A stretch of 64,000 nucleotides of DNA, from the NCBI GenBank assembly GCA_038093515.1, contig JBBPSI010000030.1, positions 1-64,000 on the forward strand, written 5' to 3'. The position numbers and the translations under genes are program-made. The stretch comes from Butyriboletus loyo. Taxonomy: Eukaryota; Basidiomycota; Agaricomycetes; Boletales; Boletaceae. Shown piece after piece: positions 56,162 to 64,000 of this stretch. A model generated the notes under the pieces. It did not search any database and was not told where the DNA came from. It saw only the letters and a list, made by a program, of their open reading frames with translations. Position 1 is the stretch's first letter. Every line of letters starts with the position of its first letter.

Positions 56162-57769
56162 ATGCTCCCTGGATCAATAGCAATCCTTGGCGGCGGTCTG
56201 ACAGGCCTGTCCGCCGCATTTCATCTTTCTCGACGTTTTCCGACAACACCCGTCGTGCTCATTAACAGGGATGCTCGTTTCGGTGGTTGGGTCCATTCAG
56301 AAAGGCTCAAGCTATCATTGGCAAACCACGAAGATGCAGCGGTCCTCCTTGAAGCGGGTCCACGGACACTACGTCCCAATGCGCCCGGTGTGCTTGAGTT
56401 GGTGTGTCGCCCATGTCTCACTTCGCAGTATTGTTGACTGCCGCCGCGAAGACTAGATTCACCTCCTGAACCTGACCCCATCGCTCCTAACCGTACCCAA
56501 GGCTGCCGCCGCCGCCAAGAACCGCTTCCTGCACATCCCCGGCTCACAGCGAATCCACAGGATCCCATCATCCCCACTGGAGGTCGTCAGCTCACTCTGG
56601 GCGCCGAACGCGCACCTGGGTCGTATCCTCCTCTCATCCGTTCTTCGGGAGCCGTTTAAGCGGGCAAACAGACCCCTGGGCATCGAAGACGAATCGGTCA
56701 ATGACTTTTTCACCAGAAGATTCGGTGCCGAGTTTGCACGGGTGTTTGGGAGCGCACTCGTCCACGGGATATATGCTGCGGATTCTCGGAAGCTGAGTTT
56801 GCGCGCTGCCTTTCCTTCAATGTGGGATGCGGAAGAGCGTGGACGTGGGTCTGTCCTACTCGGTTCCTTGCGTACATCCGGTAGCCCACAATCGAACGAG
56901 GACACGTCTTACGACTTGGGAGACTTGCAGGACAAGATGCGTGATATCTCCGTTTACACCTTCCAGAATGGCATGAGCACGCTTGTGAATGCCCTCGTGG
57001 ATCACCTTCGCAAACAACCCAATGTACACATGTATAGTGGGGTAAGAACTGTGGGGCTTCGCATCAACGCAAGGAACAAACGATTCGAGGTGACTACATC
57101 CCTCGATATTACGTCGCTCTTCTAATTCTTTCTTAGGTAACGACGTCGTCCCAAGAAACCCTTTTCCCAACGCATGTTGTCTCTGCCCTTCCGCTCCCTG
57201 AATTACGGGGGGCACTCTCGCCAGCAACACCGCTACCTCACCTCACGACCAACACTTACTCTTCCGTAACGGTTGTCAACCTCGTGTTCAGGTTACCTCC
57301 ATCTTCTTCGCTTCTACTTCACCCGGACGGGTTTGGCTACCTCATACCTCGTCCAGTAGATGGCTACGCTACAACCAAGGGTTCAGGGATTCTAGGCTGT
57401 GTCTTTGATTCGTCCTCAACTGCAGCTCAAGACACCCCAGGCATCGTCAAGATGACTGTGATGCTCGGCGGTCCATACATCTCTGGGTCGGTATCTCCTC
57501 CGCAAGTCGATATCCCGACCCTACTTTCTGAACTTGCGGATCAACTCGGGCGACCCCTTCCGTCGCCCCTATTTGTCAAAGTTCACTCCAATACAAGATG
57601 TATACCCTTATACGCGGTCGGTCATCTACAACGGATGGAAGAGCTGAAGTGCGTGCTTGCATCCGAACCGTGGAACGGTCGGATGGAAGTTGTGGGTGCA
57701 GGAGTAGGGGGTGTGAGTGTTGGTGACTGTGTGGAAGCTGGAAGGAACGTCGGGCGGACATGGGGCTAG
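56162..57769 (+). CDS. HEM14: Protoporphyrinogen oxidase
   Basis: FAD enzyme of the mitochondrial inner membrane that makes protoporphyrin IX for haem. The FAD-binding start reads SIAILGGGLTGLSAAFHLSR, followed by FGGWVHSERLKLS and EAGPRTLRPNAPGVLEL. The intron then gives IHLLNLTPSLLTVPKAAAAA, RFLHIPGSQRIHRIPSSPLE, SVNDFFTRRFGAEFARVFGS, LVHGIYAADSRKLSLRAAFP, TFQNGMSTLVNALVDHL. A second intron joins KRFE to VTTSSQETLFPTHVVSALPL. The C-terminal block PLYAVGHLQRMEEL and VVGAGVGGVSVGDCVEAGRN completes the FAD site. Length near 500 residues is usual. Confidence 0.94.
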
Positions 57770-58506
57770 GCTGACTTGTGTGAGTAATAAGTCGGTATCA
57801 CAGAGCAAATTTACATGTGTCACAAAGTTTAGTGAATCAAGAATTGTGTTTGCCCATATTGCCTTCACGCTTGGTTGCGTTTCTGTGACGCTGACGATAG
57901 GGGACAGTGAACGGAGACTCGATAGGTCTCTCATGAAGCACAGGATTCAACGACGCGAATGGCCTTCGGCTGCACGTTTGCCGCATTGTCTTCCCAGGCA
58001 AAGGGACCATCATTCCAACGCGAAGCTAAATCAACGTCATTGATAACACTCCTCTTGTCCAATTCAGGTGTTGTGGGTCTGTGATTCTGTCATCCACCGG
58101 CCCCGCCGTTGTCGATATGGTCCAAACGTGGACTTGCGTCCGTATCGCCTTTGACAATCGCCGGTGCTCCTTTGCCCCAGATGGCAGTTGGTGGACAAGC
58201 TGGCATTCGTTAGTATTTATCCGGACCCCCACTCCGATCGTAAAGTGGTCTCCTGGAACAATCGCAGTGTTTGCACTACGATACATTACAACCACGGCGG
58301 ATCGTCGTGGTGTCCAGCGTCTCTACAAAACGTGTCTAGACCCTTGCTGTATATGAGCGAGACTGGCACGCCGTTGGAGCTGACACTTGCATTTACCATC
58401 CTTTCTCCGCAGGCTCGCTCTCAAGATATCGTGGTCCAAGTATTATTCCTCGTCTTTTCTGGTCTTCTGCACCCCTCCCCTTCTGTTGCTACAGAGCGTT
58501 CCCTTG
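57770..58506. other. Intergenic region downstream of HEM14
   Basis: About 740 bp. A plus-strand frame (58081-58356) contains GPAVVDMVQTWTCVRIAFDN and a Trp-rich middle, and another overlaps it, but neither has a recognisable domain or a splice route into the next gene. The right part is the pyrimidine-rich leader of the proline-rich protein gene. Confidence 0.4.
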
Positions 58507-59802
58507 ATGACCATACCCATTTATCGACACAACCAGGACCACGACGACTGGGAAGTCGCATCGGTTTATGACAGCGATGACTGTGGCAGCCTGGGTGGGA
58601 GTGCGTACGACGAGTCCTTGCATTCTTCGGCTTCTCTCGATAATCCTGCCTTGCGCTTGGAAGGCTATTCTTACGACAACACTCATCCTCGTTTTGTCAA
58701 CGGCTATCCAGTGCCACAGCAGCAGCGTCAAAACCACCATCCAGCGATGTTCACTCGTCCTGGATGGGACACGCGCTGTGTACCCGGGAAACAAAGCAGC
58801 TTCGTCGTACCCCCTCCAGGGGTGATTTTTCCGTCCAAAGATTGGGTCGTCGCTCCGCAGGATGCGTATTGGCCCTCTACGAGCCCCCAAATAGCGCGCT
58901 CTTCCGACATGCTAGTGGGTGTAGGTTTTGTGGAGACACCATCCCCGCCGCTACCTCCTGCTCTACTTATCCCGCCATCTTCACCGCCACGTACACCGGC
59001 TCCGCTGATAAAGCGGCCGTCGCCTGTGACAGCGATCGTGCATGGTCGACCACCCCGCGGGAACTCCGTCACAGTGTCCGGCACTGGCACGGGAGCAAAA
59101 GATTGGGTCCTTGCTCCACAGGATCCGTACTGGCCCTCTACGACCCCCCAGATGGCGTCCTCCTCCGACATGCCAGTGGGTGCAGGTTTTATGGAGACGC
59201 CATCCCCACCGCCACCTCCTGCTTTACTTCTCTCGCCATCTACACTGCCACGTGCACCGTCTCCGCTGATAAAGCGGCCGTCGCCTGTGACAACGATCGT
59301 GCACGGTCAACCACCCCACGGGACGTCTGTCACGACGTGCGGTACTGGCACGGGGGCAAACGTCAACGCCCATGCGTCCCCTATCATGCCACCCCCGCCA
59401 CGATACCACGAAGTGGCCCACGCCATCCCTCCGCGCCTCGCGGATGCAGGGTGTCAGGCACATTCGAGCATGGCGATGAACCCCCCTCGGAGGTCTGGGC
59501 ATGCCGTCTTGTCGTCGTACGCACCTGGACCTGACCATGCTTCGATGCCATGGAGACCACGGTCCAGTGAGGAGTTTGTGGTGGCTGAGGGACGTTACGG
59601 TAGTGGTGGACCTGGTGGGCACCCGCGTTACGGGCCGAACGTGCATCCCCCACCAGTCTCGAACAAGTACGAACATGAACGTGGCCATGACGGTGGGCGA
59701 ACGAGGACAGCGAGACCGCAGACGCGGGAGCGCCGACCGAGTATATGGCAGCGGTTCGTGCAACGGTTCAATCCGTCACACGTATCTGTCGGACAAACTT
59801 AG
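58507..59802 (+). CDS. Proline-rich protein with an 87-residue internal duplication, unknown
   Basis: A single frame of 431 codons from the ATG at 58507. It starts MTIPIYRHNQDHDDWEVASV and has an acidic SVYDSDDCGSLGGSAYDESL stretch. Two consecutive 87-residue units follow, each beginning KDWVxAPQDxYWPSTxPQxA and containing ETPSPP, APLIKRPSPV and GTGTGA. The tail is rich in Pro, His, Arg and Gly and ends SIWQRFVQRFNPSHVSVGQT, a short amphipathic helix. No signal peptide or membrane span is seen in this frame. No known domain is recognised; a disordered scaffold or wall-related role would be speculation. The neighbouring frame on the same DNA is also open, as is common for GC-rich repeats. Confidence 0.6.
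   Translation: MTIPIYRHNQDHDDWEVASVYDSDDCGSLGGSAYDESLHSSASLDNPALRLEGYSYDNTHPRFVNGYPVPQQQRQNHHPAMFTRPGWDTRCVPGKQSSFVVPPPGVIFPSKDWVVAPQDAYWPSTSPQIARSSDMLVGVGFVETPSPPLPPALLIPPSSPPRTPAPLIKRPSPVTAIVHGRPPRGNSVTVSGTGTGAKDWVLAPQDPYWPSTTPQMASSSDMPVGAGFMETPSPPPPPALLLSPSTLPRAPSPLIKRPSPVTTIVHGQPPHGTSVTTCGTGTGANVNAHASPIMPPPPRYHEVAHAIPPRLADAGCQAHSSMAMNPPRRSGHAVLSSYAPGPDHASMPWRPRSSEEFVVAEGRYGSGGPGGHPRYGPNVHPPPVSNKYEHERGHDGGRTRTARPQTRERRPSIWQRFVQRFNPSHVSVGQT
58837..59358. repeat. In-frame tandem duplication, 261-bp unit, two copies
   Basis: Copy 1 spans 58837-59097 and copy 2 59098-59358. Each encodes 87 residues with no length difference. Differences are scattered substitutions, many at third positions, so the frame has been kept since duplication. 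Confidence 0.85.
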
Positions 59803-60230
59803 CTGTTGGAAATGAAGTGGATGACAGCTGACAATCGGGAAGGCGCTTGTTATATTTATGCGCTGCGGCTGTTTGCCTGTCATTGTCGACCTCGAGGAGA
59901 TGGAATATCGTATAATTGTTTATGTTATGTACTGTACTAGCCGTCCGTAGCGTGTCCTCGTGGTGATGGATTGGAATCTGGCAGGTTGCGCTGGAGCCGA
60001 GTTTCGCAGCTATGACACATCAAAGCCGCTCCAACATCGAGATCAACGTCGGCGAGGTTGTTCTTGACCATGTCTTCCTAGAAAGGCCCTCTCAAACGGC
60101 TTTGCTTGGTTACGACTCACCGCCCGTCTGAAACACGTCGCCAGAATACCCAGCCCAGATCGCCATCGACTGGTACATACGACTACACTTGATAATTTAA
60201 CGCAACGCCGCGCATTTTTTTCCAATCCTC
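59803..60230. other. Intergenic region
   Basis: A 428-bp spacer between two plus-strand genes. No coding exon or RNA gene is supported. The right end carries the promoter of membrane protein C. Confidence 0.4.
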
Positions 60231-61146
60231 ATGTCATCTCCCCCCTCCCCGCCACCACCACTGCCTCCTCCGCCACCAGGACCCCCTCCTACGGGTATCC
60301 CTCTTCCCCCTCCTCCCCCTCCTCCTCCTCCACCAAGCCCCACGAACACGTCGACCGCCAACTACTTTTTCGGCTTCGTCATCACCTTTGTCGTCCTCGT
60401 CCTTCTCTTTGTCGGGTGTGGCATAGGCTCATGGCGACGGTTCCGATTGGTTGGGACAGCATTGGACGAGCGATTGCAAGACATGGAAGGGACCGCGTTT
60501 GCAGGGCGGAAGCGCGGTCGACGGCGACTCATACGGCCCATCTTCTGGGATACGTGGACGTATCCCAAGACGTTGACACGCTTTGCGCCAGCCTCGTTTG
60601 ATAAGGCCAAATGGGTAGACATGCAGGTCAGTCCCCCCGACTTTCTCCCCCCCTCCTTTTTCTTTGTGCGTGTGTGTGCATGTGTGTACTGCATACGCCA
60701 GCGCTACGTTCTGATTTATTGGGAGCCTCAAACTCAAGTACTGACACCCGCATTCGTTTTTCCGTCGTCGCCTCTGCTCCGTGTAGCCGGTCTCTGCGGC
60801 GTCCATTTGGTCTCGGTCGAAATTGAAATCGAACATGTGCACGCCCAAGTCTGATGCGTTGGCGCAGACGCCGGCGGGGGGGGACGATGGTGCCGTACCT
60901 AGTATGGCCGCGACGCTGGTGTCGTTTATCTTTCCCCAACGTCTGTCTTGCGATCATCATTCGCCGAGACCACCCGTCGAACGACCACCTCCACCTCCAC
61001 CCGAGGCCATCCAAGTGGCCGTCATGATCGCCATGCCGTCTCCTCCATCACTGACGTCTCGTTCAGCGACCGACGGACCGGACTATGTTGGGCAACCGAG
61101 TGTGGGGGAGTACCAGATCGGTGTCGTGCGGATACCTTGGTCGTGA
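60231..61146 (+). CDS. Uncharacterised single-pass membrane protein, family member C
   Basis: Third member of the family at 10147-10980 and 14004-14700. The N-terminal 45 residues are mostly proline (PPPPPPPPPPSPTNTSTA). One transmembrane helix follows (FFGFVITFVVLVLLFVGCGI), then SWRRFRLVG, KRGRRRLIRPIFWDTWTYP and KAKWVDMQ. The single intron sits here, and exon 2 begins PVSAASIWSRSK, the shared position. The C-terminal region has RPPVERPPPPPPEAIQVAVM with the conserved QVAVMIAMP and ends EYQIGVVRIPWS. The parallel endings (GEFCIGTM, QIGVVRIPW) suggest a retained C-terminal element. No function can be assigned. Confidence 0.75.
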
Positions 61147-61518
61147 TGGAACTACCTGATGCGTGGATTATTTATCTCCTTTGTTTTTGTTTTTCCTTGT
61201 GTGAAAAGGGTTGCAGGCCGTTGCGTTGCTCTCGACGTCATGCCACTGCACTGTTCCCACTTTCTACTTCCAACGTATCATAATACTTACCAACGATCAC
61301 TTTTCCCTTTTGTTCACCGTTGCCTGTTTTCCTTGCCCCATTTTGTAGTGTAGGACAGAAGTCTGGGATCAGCACAATTGACATGACTATGACAATGTCG
61401 ACATCTGTTCGGGCTCTAAGCGCAAATCAGAACTCCAGTCAGGTAAAGGCGCGTCAAGTGGGATTGTGACCGTCAATGCTCATGTGCATGACACAAATGT
61501 AATTCATGATAGCACTGC
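61147..61518. other. Convergent intergenic region
   Basis: A 372-bp T-rich spacer between the 3' ends of membrane protein C and ERV25. It should hold both polyadenylation regions. Nothing else is evident. Confidence 0.5.
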
Positions 61519-62340
61519 TCAGTCGATAAGGTACTTGCGTTTAAAGAAGGCCCGGAGGTGGAAAATCTGCCATACACCGAGACACACAAGGGAGAGCAGC
61601 GTGAACCAAGCAAAGTTTTGCACACGCTTATTCGTCGAGACTAGAGACACGTGATATGGAAGTGTGTATGAGAGAGGGGAGGGAGGCGTACGATTCGTGT
61701 TAGTAAATCTCTCTTCCCGTTTCTTGAGATAGTCTAGCTCGTCCGCGATCTCCTTGACGAGTCCTTCCAGTTTACGCATCTCTGTCTCGAGTCCGGATAG
61801 AGACTCTTGATTGGCAATGGCACTGGAAGAGGTTGGGTGAATGGCTGAGGTTGAGGAGGGGAACGTAGGGGGCATACTTGTAGTCGACCGCATCCGCACC
61901 AATATCAATGTCAAGGTCGACCGTGCGCGTCATATTCCGTGCAATGTCCGTCCTGACCTCTGTTCAACAAAGCACGTCAACATTCAGCCCTATGCCCTAA
62001 GCAGAAACAACAAAGACAGACCTGGTGCCAAATGGTTTTTAAAGCACACGCCAATCTCACCCTCGGCATGGGCGGTGACCGCGAGACGTGTTTCGCCTTT
62101 AATGTCCTTTTTGGAGAGGTAGACGTTCCGCTGAGGTGTCGAGTCGACGATCTCAATGTCAATACGTTGACTGGGACCGGGTCCGACGTTGGCGGTGACG
62201 ACGACCAGGGCGTGTGGGTGGGCTGCGTTCCATATGCACTTTTCGGTGGGGATTTTAACAGGAGGGAGAGTGAATTTGATGGCGGTCGAAAAGGGGAGGA
62301 GCAAGAGGGAGAGCAAGAACAAACGAGCAGTGGGGAACAT
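61519..62340 (-). CDS. ERV25: p24-family cargo receptor of COPII vesicles, ERV25-like (p24 delta)
   Basis: Type I membrane protein cycling between ER and Golgi. Four exons give a signal peptide (MFPTARLFLLSLLLLPFSTA), the GOLD domain starting IKFTLPPVKIPTEKCIWNAA, with RIDIEIVDSTPQRNVYLSKK and CFKNHLAPE with the paired Cys. Then come DLDIDIGADAVDYNAIANQE, a coiled-coil (LSGLETEMRKLEGLVKEIAD and YLKKREERF), and after an intron STNKRVQNFAWFTLLSLVCL as the membrane span. The cytosolic tail AFFKRKYLID carries the di-Phe and basic COP-binding signals. The AIANQESLS block is specific to the delta branch. Confidence 0.93.
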
Positions 62341-62963
62341 GGGTCGACGTGACAGGTGGAGGTAATTAGCAACGTGTACTTAAGTGCACGTGTCGACCTA
62401 CAAACATCCTACATTATATCGTCCAGCACAAGAGTACCGTTCGGTTTTGGTCCCAAGTATCCCAACCAAATCGCAAGATAGCACTGAATCGGTTACATCT
62501 GGATCACCAATCATCCCTGATTCATTCCGAGACATGACGCGTCGGACTAGGCACCAGCATCCTCGTAGACAGGGTGTTCGAAACATGGGTGGGATCATAT
62601 ATTCTATTGCTTCTGGGTTGACGACAAATATTCCTTTTATTCATTCTTGATGCACCCTCTTACGCAACTTCACAAAGGTGAGTAGACTCCCCGGGTATTC
62701 GTGCATAGAGAGCCTGAATGTGCGCAATAGATCATTACTACCGAGCCAGAACGAGTGAACGAGAAATACAAGTGCAAGGCACGTAGGATCCCATGGTAGG
62801 AGACCAGTGGATAGCAGCAGACTAACGAGACGCAACGAGCAATCCTGGAACAGCATGCTTGGATGGATCGGGTTTGTCCATCACATTCAATCATAGGCCT
62901 TCATCGCTTCTTTCATCAGCAAAGACGAGTCGGTGTCCTGACTCCCTCGTGCTACCATCTCGG

Positions 62964-63266
62964 TCAACTATTTATTCCGTAGCTCCGAATTGGTCGTTGT
63001 CGCGGGCTTTCTCCTACTCCACTTTTGCTTGTCGATCTTCCTGCATTCACGAGCAGCGGCGGGTTGAGCTGCCAGTCACGCCTGTTGAGTCCCGAGTCGA
63101 AATTAGCTGACAAGCCTGGGGTCGTGGTGCACGACGCGTGCCCGGCGGCGAGGGATCGGTGGGCGTGGGCTGCGTTGGCGATTAGGGACATGATGCCGTG
63201 TTGGGCCGCGAGGAACACGGTATCGGTTTGAGTGCTGCAAGGTAGGTTTACGGCGGAGGCTTCCAT
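62964..63266 (-). CDS. Candidate small protein, unknown
   Basis: An ATG-initiated frame starts MEASAVNLPCSTQTDTVFLA and continues AAHAHRSLAAGHASCTTTPG, then ends in an Arg/Ser-rich stretch. A further short frame ending MVARGSQDTDSSLLMKEAMK lies just downstream on the same strand and could be a spliced terminal exon. No family is recognised. Confidence 0.22.
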   Translation of the reverse strand: MEASAVNLPCSTQTDTVFLAAQHGIMSLIANAAHAHRSLAAGHASCTTTPGLSANFDSGLNRRDWQLNPPLLVNAGRSTSKSGVGESPRQRPIRSYGINS

Positions 63267-63348
63267 TCGGAAAAACGACAGTTCCTGGACATGTGGTTAT
63301 TATCCATCGACATATACATACATGACGGAATCTGCGGACGACATCGGA

Positions 63349-63780
63349 TTAGATAAACTCCCCTAATTCCGTATCGGTTTCGATGAGAACGATGATGCCT
63401 TGCACTGTGTTGTCGCCATCATCTCGTGTGAGTTCTGGGGTGATGGCCTTGCGAGCAACGGTAGGATGGGTATTCGGAGTGTTGGACGTTCGAACGGCTA
63501 CGGGGTCAAGGTTGTAGTTCATATAATGACTCGAGAGCGAAACGGTCGAGTTAGACTTGCCAAAATTAAGGTCGATACCTAATGGACCTGAGGTTGCCGT
63601 CCTTGGCTGGTACATATCTACGGGCTTCGTGTTTCACATGGACGCGCTTGATGTTCTTTCCAAGTCTCGTCAGTAAATCCAGCGGCGGATGCACTCGAAG
63701 TCTTGAGGAACTATCTGTACATTCCACGCGGCGCGCACAATCAAGATCGAGTCCTGCAACTTGCAGTCAGCCAGATACGA
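63349..63780 (-). CDS. Possible partial gene at the window edge, unknown
   Basis: A minus-strand frame (63349-63615) contains SGPLGIDLNFGKSNSTVSLS, SHYMNYNLDPVAVRTSNTPN and TVQGIIVLIETDTELGEF. Upstream, in another register, lies LLTRLGKNIKRVHVKHEARR with YVPAKDGNLR, which ends at a CAG/GT-like junction and may be a preceding exon. The composition is protein-like, but I do not recognise a family and the gene, if real, may continue beyond the window. Confidence 0.25.
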
Positions 63781-64000
63781 CACACAATCGCAAGTTCCAC
63801 ACCAAGACCACGTTCAATGATACCAACTCCACTGATTGCCTGGTCATCACAAGGAGGTGGCTTGACTGGGATGCGAATGAGAATAAGCGCCAATGACATG
63901 AGGCACCTGGGTGAGAGAAATTCAGCTCCCTTCGTACCACGACTTGACATCGACATTTTGCCACTTGACACAGCAAAACCTACAGGTGTACACATCAGGG

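Larger units (their letters stand above)
62341..64000. other. Terminal stretch with weak coding candidates
   Basis: About 1.66 kb to the window edge. The left part is the ERV25 promoter. Two minus-strand frames are listed as candidates below. No RNA gene, repeat or transposon is recognised. Confidence 0.4.

Overview
This window is nuclear DNA of a filamentous basidiomycete, most likely an Agaricomycete. The signs are short GT-AG introns (mostly 45-60 bp) that interrupt nearly every gene, compact divergent promoters, intron-containing histone genes arranged as divergent H2A/H2B pairs, and families typical of this group (DUF6699-like protein, macrofage-activating-glycoprotein-like Ser/Thr-rich wall protein, CYP53 P450, F-box protein, hAT transposon). 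A Rhizoctonia/Ceratobasidium-type fungus would fit, but I cannot fix the genus. Gene models were assembled by hand from open frames plus splice sites, so exon borders are predictions.

Layout. 0-9.8 kb: ubiquitin-conjugating enzyme, complex I subunit NDUFS5, GET5, glutathionyl-hydroquinone reductase (ECM4 type), a GPI-anchored Ser/Thr-rich secreted protein, a gene-free stretch, then a CYP53-type P450. 10-16.3 kb: two members of an uncharacterised single-pass membrane protein family on either side of a DUF6699-like gene, then the DNA primase small subunit. 16.7-25.5 kb: NAD(P)-malic enzyme and a long ABCC/MRP transporter. 25.5-29.8 kb: no recognisable gene. 29.8-32.8 kb: a divergent pair of sugar/polyol oxidoreductases (KduD-like SDR and zinc polyol dehydrogenase). 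32.8-35.3 kb: gene-free, with a 103-bp direct duplication. 35.3-44.3 kb: H2B/H2A pair 1, ERG2, a two-RRM protein, DUS1. 44.3-46.2 kb: a degenerate tandem repeat and little else. 46.2-52 kb: PWI/SR splicing protein, F-box protein, galactonate-dehydratase-like enolase-superfamily enzyme. 52.2-53.4 kb: a bounded hAT element with 18-bp terminal inverted repeats and an 8-bp target duplication. 53.6-62.3 kb: H2B/H2A pair 2, SPC2, HEM14, a proline-rich protein with an 87-residue internal duplication, the third member of the membrane family, and ERV25. The last 1.6 kb has only weak candidates.

Functional threads. Most genes are housekeeping: replication and chromatin (primase, two histone pairs), secretory pathway (GET5, SPC2, ERV25), lipid and haem biosynthesis (ERG2, HEM14), RNA metabolism (DUS1, SRRM1-like, RRM protein). 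The accessory element is catabolic or detoxifying: CYP53, ECM4, the MRP transporter, the SDR/polyol dehydrogenase pair and the sugar-acid dehydratase suit a plant-associated or wood-decaying fungus. The most novel signals are the three-member membrane protein family with a conserved intron position, the second and divergent H2A/H2B pair, and the fully bounded hAT element just upstream of the dehydratase gene.
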